Shown: positions 24,979 to 34,271, numbered from the stretch's first letter. The stretch: 64,000 nucleotides of DNA from Sphingobacterium puteale (GCF_003627955.1 NZ_RBWS01000026.1:47381-111380); one strand, 5' to 3'. Notes: a model not told the origin generated them from the letters alone. Translations and numbers: made by a program.

Positions 24979-25977
24979 ACCTACGGTGGCTATTTCAGTT
25001 CGAATGCGGTCATTTTACCCTGGGCCGAGAAAACAGGAAACATGACCCTGAGGTCTTTTTCCGTTGTAGAGTCAATCATTTATGATGGACAGACTCAAAA
25101 GGCTAAAGGCGTGCGCATCGTAGATGCTGCCACGAAAGAAAGTTTTGAATATTACGCCAAGATCATCTTTGTCAATGCCGGTGCCATTAATACGAATCTC
25201 ATCCTTCTCAACTCAAGATCAGACGGTTTCTGAATGGTTTAGGGATTGACAGTGGTGTGTCGGGACAATATGTTGCATATCATAATTACAGTACCCGCGT
25301 ATATGCCGATTATGACGGTGAGCTGAATGCCTATAAAATAGATGGTAGAAACCCCGCCAGAGGCGGGTATATACCTCGGCTCAGAGTTTTGCACCGGCAG
25401 GAAACAAACTCCTTGAGAGGTTATGCTACTGGTTTTGGCGCTTCCCGTTCCACTTATCAGGACACCTCGTCTACCGGAAAAGATCTGCGGGATAATCTGT
25501 TGAATCCAAAACTGGGACATCGGTGGGTTGGTGCCCAGATGATGGGTGAAACCATACCAAAGAGCGAAAATAGGGGGTTTTCTTGATGGAAATGATCACG
25601 ATGTCTGGGGTGTCCCTTTGCTCAATATAGCCATCGGATACGGCGACAATGACGATAAAATGTCGCGGGATTTTGTTGAACAGTTTACAGAGATGTATAA
25701 AAAGGCAGGGTTTAGCAATATTCATTCGTCAACGTATAAGCAGGCTCCCGGGTTGGATATTCATGAAATGGGAGGCGTTCGCATGGGACGAGATCCCAAG
25801 AGTTCGCTGCTAAATGAATGGAACCAGATGCATGCCTGCAAAAATGTATTTATCACGGATGGAGCCTGCATGACCTCCACATCAACTCAGAATCCTTCAC
25901 TCTCCTATATGGCCATGACAGCACGGGCAGTAGATTATACATTGGGTGAAATGAAAAAAGGCAACCTTTTAAATTAA
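24979..25977 (+). pseudogene. GMC-family oxidoreductase, decayed
   Basis: Three frames join up to a GMC enzyme lacking its FAD-binding N-terminus: YGGYFSSNAVILPWAEKTGN and MTLRSFSVVESIIYDGQTQK (24985-25230), GLGIDSGVSGQYVAYH through NPARGGYIPR (25236-25585), and the C-terminal LDGNDHDVWGVPLLNI...APGLDIHEMGGVRMGRDPKS...FITDGACMTSTSTQNPSL (25546-25977). The HEMGG.RMG and QNPSL.Y motifs carry the catalytic His/Asn region. Frameshifts near 25232 and 25570 and the missing first third make it non-functional. Relatives are often glucose/choline-type dehydrogenases paired with a gluconate 2-dehydrogenase small subunit. Confidence 0.75.
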
Positions 25978-25999
25978 TTATGTCCTGATAATCTGAAAA

Positions 26000-26045
26000 T
26001 GATACTCTTTACTTAAATGTGACCACATTTAAGTAAAGAGTATCA
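26000..26045. repeat. long perfect hairpin, 22-bp arms, 2-nt loop
   Basis: Starting TGATACTCTTTAC, the left arm 26000-26021 is the exact reverse complement of 26024-26045, with only AC between. The right side lacks a T-tract on plus; on minus the arm is followed by ATTTTCAG. It sits 22 bp after the GMC relic stop. Possibly a terminator, but the length and perfection are unusual. Confidence 0.8.
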
Positions 26046-26087
26046 AGAGCTGAGTTTATATGCCTTATTGTCTTTGAAAAATCAGTG

Positions 26088-26330
26088 ATGAATTATGATT
26101 TTTTAGAGCAGGAAATTCATGATCGTTTTGGCTATGGAAATATTGAGGTGTTCAAGCCATCAGCTGACAAATGTAATTTTGACATCGTGCAAATGGAATG
26201 GGGATTTATTCCCCTATTATGTCAAAAACAAGAAACATGCAAAGATGCACGTCTTGGCTACAAGGATGCATCTGGCAAATGCCACCATACCTACATAATT
26301 CTTAATGCAAAAGGAGGGGAGCTGCTATTG
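26088..26330 (+). pseudogene. SRAP (YedK/HMCES-type) peptidase fragment
   Basis: Reads FLEQEIHDRFGYGNIEVFKP, then FDIVQMEWGFIP, GYKDASGKCHHTYIILNAKG and ELLLVENI. The V.MEWGFIP and T/I-LNA(K/R).E motifs are those of SOS-response-associated peptidases that crosslink abasic sites in ssDNA. The catalytic Cys2 start, the STGFYEW core and the C-terminus are missing. Truncated shortly before the sigma factor gene of the next operon. Confidence 0.65.
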
Positions 26331-26427
26331 GTAGAAAATATCATTTTGTACTGGAAACTGCTCGTGATATCAAATACACTCGCTAAATTTATTGCAACTT
26401 TATTTCCGGAAGCCGGTCTAATTAGAG

Positions 26428-27018
26428 GTGAGCAACTTAAAGCAAGATATCTTAACCGACAGAGAAATGGTAAACGCCGTGTTGCGCGGCGATCGCCATG
26501 CTTTTGGAATGCTGATTAAGCAGACCGAAGGATTGGTCGCGCAGATCACTTTCAAAATGATCAGCAGTCCCGGTGACCGTAAAGATATAGCACAGGATAT
26601 CTACCTGAAGGCCTTTAAGAATATAGGCGGATTTAAATTCAAGTCAAAGCTATCTACCTGGGTCGGCCAGATCGCTTACAATACCTGTTTGCATTACCTC
26701 GAAAAAAGGCGGCTGGTCCTACTTGAAAATTATGGCACAAACGATGAAGGAGATGAGCATCAACTGCCCGACGAAAGCGACAATGCCGAAGCACTTCTGT
26801 CTCAACAGTACCTTAAAACTGTCCTGAACAAAAAACTGGATCAGTTGCAACCATTATATAAAACACTGATATCGCTTTATCACCAGGAAGAATTAAGCTA
26901 TGCCGAGATCGCTGAGATTACGGCGTTACCGGAAGGCACGGTCAAAAACTATATCTTCCGGGCGAGGAAGCAACTGCGAGAAAATATACTCAAAAACTAT
27001 AAAAGAGACGAGTTATGA
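26428..27018 (+). CDS. ECF-type RNA polymerase sigma factor
   Basis: 196 aa. Sigma-2 region MVNAVLRGDRHAFGMLIKQ through DIAQDIYLKAFKNIGGFKFKSKLSTWVGQIAYN, then sigma-4 region LQPLYKTLISLYHQEELSYAEIAEITALPEGTVKNYIFRARKQL with the HTH. Directs RNA polymerase to a small regulon, probably including this operon. The stop overlaps the anti-sigma start by 4 bp (ATGA). The coding sequence here is visibly richer in G and C than the flanks, suggesting the operon was acquired as a unit. Confidence 0.93.
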   Translation: MSNLKQDILTDREMVNAVLRGDRHAFGMLIKQTEGLVAQITFKMISSPGDRKDIAQDIYLKAFKNIGGFKFKSKLSTWVGQIAYNTCLHYLEKRRLVLLENYGTNDEGDEHQLPDESDNAEALLSQQYLKTVLNKKLDQLQPLYKTLISLYHQEELSYAEIAEITALPEGTVKNYIFRARKQLRENILKNYKRDEL

Positions 27019-27470
27019 AAATGATTCATTTAACGGACACGGAACTACAACAATATTTAACGGAACCTAAAACGCTTGGGCCCGAAAAGACAGCACATGT
27101 TTTAAGTTGCGACCATTGCGCGGCGAAAATAGCAAATTATCGGCTGCTTTTTCAGGGGATAGCAACGGAACAGCGCCCTGCATTTGACTTCGATCTTTCC
27201 GTGTTGATCCTGGAACAACTTCCGGAACCAACAAGAGTTTTCCCCTGGTTTGCCGTCATCACTGGCTGCATTTCAGCACTCGTAGTTGCGTTTTCTATAA
27301 CTTATTTCTGGTCTACCTTGACTGCGCTGGCAAAAGGTATGTCTGGCATGATCCTTCCTATGACTGCCGTGGTTGCGGCATTGGTGCTGATCATTCAAAG
27401 CTTCGAATTGTTCCGGTCCTATCGGCAAAGAATGCGCACCCTGTTATCTGAAAAAACATTGCAACTTTAA
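27015..27470 (+). CDS. anti-sigma factor, zinc-finger/membrane type
   Basis: 151 aa. N-terminal HxxxCxxC-like zinc motif at HVLSCDHCAAKI (His28, Cys32, Cys35), as in ZAS-domain anti-sigma factors. Two membrane helices follow (VFPWFAVITGCISALVVAFSI and GMILPMTAVVAALVLIIQSF) and a short basic cytoplasmic tail. It would hold the ECF sigma factor at the membrane until a signal arrives. Translationally coupled to the sigma gene by ATGA overlap. No large periplasmic sensor, so signal reception may involve the two following small proteins or the receptor. Confidence 0.85.
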   Translation: MKMIHLTDTELQQYLTEPKTLGPEKTAHVLSCDHCAAKIANYRLLFQGIATEQRPAFDFDLSVLILEQLPEPTRVFPWFAVITGCISALVVAFSITYFWSTLTALAKGMSGMILPMTAVVAALVLIIQSFELFRSYRQRMRTLLSEKTLQL

Positions 27471-27513
27471 TAGTGCTGACCGGTCTAATCTGGTATAAAC
27501 AAAGAGATATAAA

Positions 27514-27945
27514 ATGAAAAAGATATTCACACTTTTCCTGCTCATCGCTACTGCAACTGTCAGTCGAGCGCAGGGCAACTCAACACCAATGAACGATCAA
27601 CCGACCTTCCAGGAATTGATGCGAAGCACTGTGATCCTGGTATTGATCTATCTGCTGACCAATTTTATTTTGGCACTCATCAAGACCTGGTTCGACAACC
27701 GATTAAAAAAGAAGATCATTGAGTCCGGAACTTCAGATACAGTTGTTGCCCAGATATTAACAAACAACAGCACGCAACAACCGAATGCGCTGAAATGGTT
27801 CTGCGTACTGACCACTGCCGCGATCGGCCTGGCGATCGTCGGATTTTACCAGCTGAACGGAGTTTACACCTTATCGGCAATGGCGCTCAGCGTGGCGGTG
27901 GGGTATCTCGGCTTCTATTTCCTGATCAGACGTATCAGCGACTGA
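27514..27945 (+). CDS. small exported membrane protein, unknown
   Basis: 143 aa. Signal-like N-terminus IFTLFLLIATATVSRAQ, then a membrane helix STVILVLIYLLTNFILALI, a cytoplasmic-like KTWFDNRLKKKIIESGTSD stretch, and two more helices near the end (FCVLTTAAIGLAIVGFYQL, ALSVAVGYLGFYFLI). Family not recognised. It lies 43 bp after the anti-sigma gene in the same operon and may modulate it (inference). Confidence 0.7.
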   Translation: MKKIFTLFLLIATATVSRAQGNSTPMNDQPTFQELMRSTVILVLIYLLTNFILALIKTWFDNRLKKKIIESGTSDTVVAQILTNNSTQQPNALKWFCVLTTAAIGLAIVGFYQLNGVYTLSAMALSVAVGYLGFYFLIRRISD

Positions 27946-28031
27946 CCTCCATCAGTTTATTCCTAAACTCTCTTGTTAAAAACTAAAGCTATAGACTGGC
28001 ATGGGATCACTATGCCCCGAAATTATCAAAC

Positions 28032-28388
28032 ATGAAAACACTTACACTGGTCATCACGATCATTTTAGTATCCTTGGGCACCTGTTTTGCCGTTTTACTT
28101 ATCAATTTTCATCCCGGTAGCACCAATGTCGCTGTGCAAGAGAGCCGCGATACCTATACACTGGCGGCGAGTTTTGATCATAGACGAACCGCGACAGTAA
28201 AGCGCTTCATCGACAGCTGCCTAGAAGCCAACGGGCAGTTGCCTGTTAAGGAGCAAGCTGCCGTTCATTATACGCTGACAAACGGCGGATTAAAAGTCGA
28301 AGCCCAAAAGGAAAAAAACAACGCCGAGGCAATGACCCGCATCAAAAGAATGTATCAGGACATCAGGTACCAGATCATCCCGCGATAA
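28032..28388 (+). CDS. small membrane-anchored periplasmic protein, unknown
   Basis: 118 aa. A single N-terminal helix (LTLVITIILVSLGTCFAVLLI) followed by a soluble domain of about 90 residues rich in charged residues (HRRTATVKRFIDSCLEANG, KVEAQKEKNNAEAMTRIKRM). Likely anchored facing the periplasm. No family recognised. Situated between the small membrane protein and the TonB receptor gene; 39 bp before the latter. Confidence 0.65.
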   Translation: MKTLTLVITIILVSLGTCFAVLLINFHPGSTNVAVQESRDTYTLAASFDHRRTATVKRFIDSCLEANGQLPVKEQAAVHYTLTNGGLKVEAQKEKNNAEAMTRIKRMYQDIRYQIIPR

Positions 28389-28427
28389 ACCTTAAACGCA
28401 GCAAAAACACTCACTAGCACTATTTAC

Positions 28428-30884
28428 ATGAAATCACTATTTGTAGCCATCATGTTGGTTGCCGGGCTATGCTTTGCGCCGAATCTTTCAAGTGCTCAGG
28501 CCATGACCGGCAATATCACTGGGGCCATCAAGGAAGCAAGCGGCAAACCCGCGGATGGTGCCACCGTAACACTGAGCAGGCTAACCGACTCTGTCGCCGT
28601 TAAATATGAACTGGCATCAGCCGATGGTATTTATAAATTTGAAGGTATAAAGATCGGACAATACCGTTTGATCATCACGATGATGGGTATGTTAACCTTT
28701 AAGTCCGAACCTATTGTGGTTGATGAAGAGCATCCGCTGATAGAGATCCCATTGGTTATCTTGCATTCCGTTAACAAATCATTAAATGAAGTGGTAGTGA
28801 CCGCGCAGCACTCGTTCCTGCAGCAGAAGATAGATCGGACGGTAGTCAATGTGGATGCCCTGATCAGTAATTCCGGTACCACGGCCCTTGACGTACTGGA
28901 AAAGTCTCCGGGAGTTAGAATTGACCAGGGTGGCGCCATCAGCCTGCGCGGCAAAACAGGGGTAGCGGTATTTATTGATGACAAGCCTGCCTACCTATCT
29001 GGCAGCGATCTGGAAAACTACTTGCGTTCCCTGCCATCCTCTTCACTGGAACAGATCGAACTGATGACGAATCCACCTGCCAAATACGATGCTGCGGGTA
29101 ACGCAGGAATCATCAATATTAAAACCAAAAAGAAAAAGGTCGCAGGATTTAACTTAGGACTAAACCTCGGTTATCGTCAAAGCCGCTACAGCAGCACCAA
29201 CAACAGTATAGACTTCAACTTCCGAAAAAATAAGATCAACATCTTCGGTAACCTGGCCTACACGCTGCGCAACAGTTATAACGATGTCGATATTAACCGT
29301 CGGTATTTTTATGATGCAGGTAACTATTCCGGGGAATTTGCACAAAATTCCTATATCAGAAGACAGGGGGACGGCTATAAAGCGACGCTCGGTATGGATT
29401 TGTATGCGTCCGAGCAAACTACCTTCGGTGTGCTATTTATAGGTTTGATCCGATCACCCAAAAACGGTAACAACAGCATGGGAAAGCTTTACAATGCCAT
29501 CGGCCTGGCCGACTCAAGTATCCTGTCTCAAAACAATGAGCAGGGTAAATTTAAGAACGGTGCTATCAACCTTAACTACAAACATTCATTCCGTAAAAAT
29601 GGCCCTGAGCTCAGTGCAAATCTTGATTACCTAAAATACAATACCAACAATGATCAGACCTTTATTAACCAAAATTACTCCGCGGCCGGCGATCTTATAG
29701 CTAAGGATCAGCTGAGCGGGCAATTGCCCACGATTATACGTATCTATGCCGCCAAAGCCGATTATAGCCAGCTGCTTAAAAAAGGCTGGAAACTGGAAGC
29801 GGGAGCCAAAAGCAGTTTTACAAATACCAATAACCAGGCGAATTACTTTAATGTTAACGGTGGGAATGCTACTCCGGACTATAACAAGACAAACCATTTC
29901 CTGTACAAGGAAGTGATCAGTGCCGGGTATGTAAACCTGAACAAAGACTTTAAGCGATTTAGTATACAAGCAGGTCTTCGTCTGGAAAATACAGACTCCA
30001 GAGGCCATCAGTTAGGTAATCCTGAAAAACAGGACTCTGCCTTTAACCGGAACTACACGGGCCTGTTTCCGACGATGTTCCTGCTTTACAAGCTGGATAC
30101 ACTTGGCGGCCATCAGCTCAAATTCAATTATGGCCGCCGGATAGACCGTCCCTATTATCAGGACCTGAACCCATTCATCTCACCGTTGGACAAATACACC
30201 TATTACGTAGGTAATCCTTATCTGCAGCCCTCTTACTCCGGCAATTTTGAACTGAGCTATATCTATAAAAACCGGTTCACAGCTACGATCAGCTATAGTG
30301 ATACGCGTGATCGGGTAAATGAGACCATCGAGATCATCAACGGCTATTATTATGACCGTCCGGGCAATATAGGCTCGACCAAAGTTTATGGGGTCAATGT
30401 CGATGCGGGTTTTCAACCCGCCAATTGGCTGAGCATGCAGTTCAGTGCAGATGTCTCCCATATCAGTTCGCGTAGCGATTTTTACACCGGTAGGCTGGAT
30501 ACCAGAAGCACAAATTATTCCGGACAAGGCATTGTTCAGTTTAAACTCAAGAAAGGCTGGAACCTGCAAATGGATGGTAACTATCAAAGCAGGCAGACCA
30601 ATGCTCAGTTCACGCTGGCCTCCAGGGGAAGATTGAATATCGCAACTGCTAAGACCATCTCTCCGCACGCGACTTTAAGATTGAGCTTTATGGATGTCTT
30701 GAACACTGGTGTCAATAGGGGCGAAATCGGAAACCTGGACCGCACGACAGCAAGTTTCAGAACGCTTAGTGATACGAGGGCTGTGTTGCTCACCTTAAGT
30801 CTCAGGTTTGGAAACACGGTGGCCGGCCAACGAAAGCATAACCAGACTGGGGCCGGTGATGAGCAGGGCAGGGTCAAAAATTAG
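28428..30884 (+). CDS. TonB-dependent receptor-like outer-membrane protein
   Basis: 818 aa. Signal peptide LFVAIMLVAGLCFAPNLSSAQ; a CarboxypepD_reg-like domain at about 28-105 (GNITGAIKEASGKPADGATV); plug domain about 120-215 (LNEVVVTAQHSF, ALDVLEKSPGVRIDQGGAIS, LRGKTGVAVFIDDKPAYLSG, EQIELMTNPPAKYDAAGNAG); then an outer-membrane barrel of the OMP_b-brl_3 type to the end. The protein imports or senses an unknown ligand. With no SusD partner it is more likely a stand-alone receptor driving the ECF system upstream. The barrel ends LSLRFGN followed by a basic tail instead of a terminal Phe. Confidence 0.9.
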   Translation: MKSLFVAIMLVAGLCFAPNLSSAQAMTGNITGAIKEASGKPADGATVTLSRLTDSVAVKYELASADGIYKFEGIKIGQYRLIITMMGMLTFKSEPIVVDEEHPLIEIPLVILHSVNKSLNEVVVTAQHSFLQQKIDRTVVNVDALISNSGTTALDVLEKSPGVRIDQGGAISLRGKTGVAVFIDDKPAYLSGSDLENYLRSLPSSSLEQIELMTNPPAKYDAAGNAGIINIKTKKKKVAGFNLGLNLGYRQSRYSSTNNSIDFNFRKNKINIFGNLAYTLRNSYNDVDINRRYFYDAGNYSGEFAQNSYIRRQGDGYKATLGMDLYASEQTTFGVLFIGLIRSPKNGNNSMGKLYNAIGLADSSILSQNNEQGKFKNGAINLNYKHSFRKNGPELSANLDYLKYNTNNDQTFINQNYSAAGDLIAKDQLSGQLPTIIRIYAAKADYSQLLKKGWKLEAGAKSSFTNTNNQANYFNVNGGNATPDYNKTNHFLYKEVISAGYVNLNKDFKRFSIQAGLRLENTDSRGHQLGNPEKQDSAFNRNYTGLFPTMFLLYKLDTLGGHQLKFNYGRRIDRPYYQDLNPFISPLDKYTYYVGNPYLQPSYSGNFELSYIYKNRFTATISYSDTRDRVNETIEIINGYYYDRPGNIGSTKVYGVNVDAGFQPANWLSMQFSADVSHISSRSDFYTGRLDTRSTNYSGQGIVQFKLKKGWNLQMDGNYQSRQTNAQFTLASRGRLNIATAKTISPHATLRLSFMDVLNTGVNRGEIGNLDRTTASFRTLSDTRAVLLTLSLRFGNTVAGQRKHNQTGAGDEQGRVKN

Positions 30885-31067
30885 CCAGGTTCTCCTTTCA
30901 TCTCGACCCGCCAATTGATGATCACGAACAGAATTCCCATGATAAAAAAACGGCAATATCGCAGACGATGATCAGCGAAGCCCAGATGGAATTATTTGAT
31001 TTTAAATAATTATCAAGTTGATCCTTTTGTTAACTTAGATTCATTCGATACTTTAGGGAATAAAACA

Positions 31068-31811
31068 ATGAAGCATTATCTTCTTTTAGCCTTTGTAGCC
31101 TTGATGCTTTTCTTTAGCCGTTCGGTTTATGCGCAGCAGCAACCGGATACAGTGAGCTATTATGACCAGCATCGCGCACGCCGGGTACCGGTGGCTATTT
31201 ATAAACCGGGGCATAAAAACGCCCCTGTGATCATATTCAGTCATGGGTACGGGCAGAACAGATCTGATAGTTATCTTTCCTACTCGTACTTAACTGATGA
31301 ACTGGCTTTAAAAGGCTATTTTGTGATCAGTATACAGCATGAGCTTCCGACGGACAGCCTGATTCCATCTTCCGGCAACGTTCAGGTTGTCCGGCGTCCG
31401 TTTTGGGAACGCGGGGCTGAAAATATTGCCTTTGTTATCACTAGCCTGAAACGATCATATCCTGAATTAAACTATCACAATATCACGCTGATCGGTCATT
31501 CCAACGGCGCAGACATGTCAGCTTTATTCCCTATCAGGTATCCGGGTGTGGTGAATAAGATCATCACGCTGGACAACAGGCGCATGATCCTTCCACGGTC
31601 AAGAAATGTCAAGGTACTTTCCCTCCGGTCAAGTGACCAACAAGCGGACAATGGTGTATTGCCGACAGCGGCAGAAGCAAAGGAGTATCCTATACACGTC
31701 GTCAGGCTACCTCATACGAATCATGATGACATGGATGATCATGCAACATCTACCCAAAGGAAGGAGATTTTGGGACATATCTTCCGCTTTCTCGAAGTGA
31801 AAACGCATTAA
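31068..31811 (+). CDS. secreted alpha/beta hydrolase
   Basis: 247 aa from ATG 31068 (an upstream in-frame start at 30996 would place 24 residues before the signal peptide). Signal peptide LLLAFVALMLFFSRSVYAQ. Alpha/beta-hydrolase elements: VIIFSHGYGQNRSDSY (oxyanion loop), nucleophile elbow LIGHSNGADMSAL, and catalytic His in RLPHTNHDDMDDH near the end. The cutinase/PET-hydrolase/chlorophyllase-like layout suggests an esterase. Last gene of the ECF/receptor operon, so it may act on the imported ligand. Confidence 0.82.
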   Translation: MKHYLLLAFVALMLFFSRSVYAQQQPDTVSYYDQHRARRVPVAIYKPGHKNAPVIIFSHGYGQNRSDSYLSYSYLTDELALKGYFVISIQHELPTDSLIPSSGNVQVVRRPFWERGAENIAFVITSLKRSYPELNYHNITLIGHSNGADMSALFPIRYPGVVNKIITLDNRRMILPRSRNVKVLSLRSSDQQADNGVLPTAAEAKEYPIHVVRLPHTNHDDMDDHATSTQRKEILGHIFRFLEVKTH

Positions 31812-32133
31812 AAGCAACGCATGTGCTTAACGAGGAAAATCTGAATGCTATAGCTGGAACAGTTGTAACGGAAGCAGTATTTTAGTTTTTGGAACAAAGA
31901 ATGTAGACTTATATGTGAACAAGGTACCGGTGTAACCACTTCAAATTAGCATTCTGTTTTATCTTGTCTGAAATTAACAAACTAAAGTATTTATTTCTAT
32001 GGAAAGATAAATATAATTTACAGTATTGGGCTCTGGTTAATTTTAATGTGTTGGTTTATAGATAAATAAAAGTAATAAATTTTAAAGGTTTTAAAATTTA
32101 TATTTTTTATGATAGTTTCGGCTGAAAATTACT
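31812..32133. other. intergenic, no gene seen
   Basis: 322 bp, AT-rich toward the right. It opens with a short relic-like frame (HVLNEENLNAIAGTVVTEAV, 31819-31880) that I cannot assign, then holds the probable promoter of the next gene. Confidence 0.4.
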
Positions 32134-33198
32134 ATGAGAAAAATTATGAGATTCTTCAAGTACGCCCTTTTGTCAATACTTAGCATCCTTGTACTTGTTG
32201 TTCTTTTTGTTTATATAAGCAGCCGAATTTTTATAGGTGCCAAGGATCAGAAATTTACAGATTATCTTAAAAGTAACCGGGAACAGATTTCTGACAGGAT
32301 AGCAGGTAATTTATTTGATTCCAATTTCTATGATTCCCAGATCTTTCTTTTTGGGGAAATACATGGTTATGCTGATAATCAGAAAGTGGACCAATATTTA
32401 CTGGAATTCCTCAATAAAAAAGCGGGTGTAAAATATTATGTTGCGGAAATGGATAGTAGTACTTCCAATAAGCTGAACAAATTTCTATCGGGAAATTCAA
32501 AAGATCAGAAATTGATCGCAGAGGTTGTAACAGCGATGAAAAAACGTATTCCGCAACAGTCCAGTAAAGAGTTGCTGGATAAGTGGAACTCCATTTACGA
32601 CTACAACCAGACTTTGGGAGATTCCCTCAAAATCGCTGTCTTAGGTGTTGATACTGATTTTGACAACAATTCCCGTAAAATCTCAAGAGATTCGGCAATG
32701 ATGGAAAATTTTACCAATTTGTTGAAAAGACATCATCTAGAAAATGAAAAATTTTATGGTCTTTTTGGGTTTTATCATGTGCTCCAGCATGGCCCAAATG
32801 GAGGGAAAAAACCATTTGCGGAGCGACTAAAGAATGCGGGTTTCGAGGTGAAAAGCCTTGTCGGCTACACGCTTGAAAGCGAAATGTATCTCCCCAAAAA
32901 CCCGCAATTTCCAACGCCGAAAGATCAGAAAGTAAGCTGGATCAATGCAGACGGGCCAATGATGTCAGTGAAAGGAATCTTTGATTTTTCGGACCTAGTT
33001 AAGCCAAATTCCATGACTTTATTTAAGTTGGATGCTGAAGATTCCCCTTATGGAAACTCTGAGAAGCTGATAGCAATTAAGTCCAGAATGTTCGGTGAGA
33101 GCTTCAATCCGCAGAATGGGACTTCCACGCTAGATTATTTTCAATACATCGTGCTGCTGAAAAATTCAAAAGCACTGACACCATTAAAGCAGGAATGA
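32134..33198 (+). CDS. EreA/ChaN-like superfamily protein, membrane anchored
   Basis: 354 aa. N-terminal anchor helix (YALLSILSILVLVVLFVYISS). The soluble domain begins FLFGEIHGYADNQKVDQYLLEF, with the GE(I/S)HG motif shared by erythromycin-esterase-like and ChaN/TraB-type proteins, followed by YYVAEMD, VLGVDTDFD and YGLFGFYHVLQHG, whose His could complete a metal or catalytic site. Cellular role unknown: hydrolase-like enzyme in the periplasm is a reasonable guess. Monocistronic. Confidence 0.7.
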   Translation: MRKIMRFFKYALLSILSILVLVVLFVYISSRIFIGAKDQKFTDYLKSNREQISDRIAGNLFDSNFYDSQIFLFGEIHGYADNQKVDQYLLEFLNKKAGVKYYVAEMDSSTSNKLNKFLSGNSKDQKLIAEVVTAMKKRIPQQSSKELLDKWNSIYDYNQTLGDSLKIAVLGVDTDFDNNSRKISRDSAMMENFTNLLKRHHLENEKFYGLFGFYHVLQHGPNGGKKPFAERLKNAGFEVKSLVGYTLESEMYLPKNPQFPTPKDQKVSWINADGPMMSVKGIFDFSDLVKPNSMTLFKLDAEDSPYGNSEKLIAIKSRMFGESFNPQNGTSTLDYFQYIVLLKNSKALTPLKQE

Positions 33199-33301
33199 GG
33201 TCGGACAATTTTTAATGTTATTAGCATATATTTAGGTTCTGGTATTCCACGAATCTCTGTTTATTTCCAGATAGTTGTCTTTTATATTCATATGTATTTA
33301 T

Positions 33302-33757
33302 CTAATGAAATGAATTGATTTTTTGCCATTCCTCGTAGCTGAGTACGCCAAGCTCCGGCAGGCTTTTACCGTTCAGAATATGGATAAACTCCAGTTGATT
33401 TCCGTCTGGATCGTCAAAATAAAGGGCAAGTGCGGGCATCCAGGCAAAAACCATTGGTTCATTGCTGCCATTTTTGAGAAAATTATAAGCCTTTAAGCCG
33501 TTTTTCTCTAAAAAAGTACTTGCATCTTTTAAAATAAAATCTTTGGAACAGCTGAATGCAAAATGTCTTTTATGGAGGTGACCTTGTTGTTCCCAAAGTC
33601 CGAGCATTGCCTTTTTATTTTCTCCGATCCAAAGAAACGCAATCGGCCTGGTTTCATCATAGTGTGCAAGCTGTAGACCCAATATTTGAGTATAAAACTG
33701 TACCGCATTTTCCAGGTTGCTTACTTGGATGTGTGTCTCATATAATCCTTCAATCAT
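33302..33757 (-). CDS. VOC-superfamily (glyoxalase/bleomycin-resistance-like) protein
   Basis: 151 aa, two beta-alpha-beta-beta-beta modules. Candidate metal ligands: H9 (YETHIQVSNLENAVQFY), His in KRHFAFSC near residue 70, and Glu in YFDDPDGNQLEFIHI near 129. This set fits glyoxalase I / FosA-like thiol transferases and dioxygenases. Substrate unknown. Minus-strand neighbour of a GNAT and a dihydrolipoyl dehydrogenase gene (52-bp gap). Confidence 0.88.
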   Translation of the reverse strand: MIEGLYETHIQVSNLENAVQFYTQILGLQLAHYDETRPIAFLWIGENKKAMLGLWEQQGHLHKRHFAFSCSKDFILKDASTFLEKNGLKAYNFLKNGSNEPMVFAWMPALALYFDDPDGNQLEFIHILNGKSLPELGVLSYEEWQKINSFH

Positions 33758-33809
33758 TTTTATATATTTTATTCTTAATAATTAGCGTGTTGTAATAATT
33801 ATGACCATT

Positions 33810-34244
33810 TCATTTTAGCATATGAATAATCGGATAATCTTTACCTGAGCTGTCTTTTTCTGATCTTCCTGCTTTTCTGAACCCTAATTTTTCATAAAAT
33901 TCGACAGCCTGATAGTTTTGCTCATTGACGTCAACCTTTGTAATGCCTGTTGTTTCGTCCATAAATTGAAATAAGCACTTTCCATAACCTTTCCCACGAT
34001 AGTCATTGTGGATAAAAAGCATTTCGAGATTTCCTTCTGATACCGATGAAAATCCGATAGGTTTCCCATTTTCAATAAGGAGAAATACTTCGATATTGGG
34101 CAGATAATCCTTTGGGATGACTTCTTTAAAATAAATAAAATCTTCTTGGGCAAGAAAGTCGTGCGTAGCTCTTACAGCGGATTCCCAAATTTCCATAATT
34201 CTTGAATAATCTTCTTTGGTCGCCCGCCTGATTTGTTGTGACAT
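33810..34244 (-). CDS. GNAT-family N-acetyltransferase
   Basis: 144 aa with the whole GNAT fold: IRRATKEDYSRIMEIWESAV start, LEMLFIHNDYRGKGYGKCLF (motif A with the R-G-K-G-Y-G-K acetyl-CoA pyrophosphate loop at about 81-87), then VDVNEQNYQAVEFYEKLGF (motif B). The YjaB/YedL-like subgroup is likely. Acceptor unknown. It lies 27 bp after the lpd stop, so it is probably in the same transcript and under TetR control. Confidence 0.9.
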   Translation of the reverse strand: MSQQIRRATKEDYSRIMEIWESAVRATHDFLAQEDFIYFKEVIPKDYLPNIEVFLLIENGKPIGFSSVSEGNLEMLFIHNDYRGKGYGKCLFQFMDETTGITKVDVNEQNYQAVEFYEKLGFRKAGRSEKDSSGKDYPIIHMLK

Positions 34245-34271
34245 AATTCTAAATTAATAACTTTAAATATA

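Noticed and set aside
32711..32914. Minus-strand frame inside the EreA/ChaN-like gene
   Set aside because: Shadow of a well-supported plus-strand gene.
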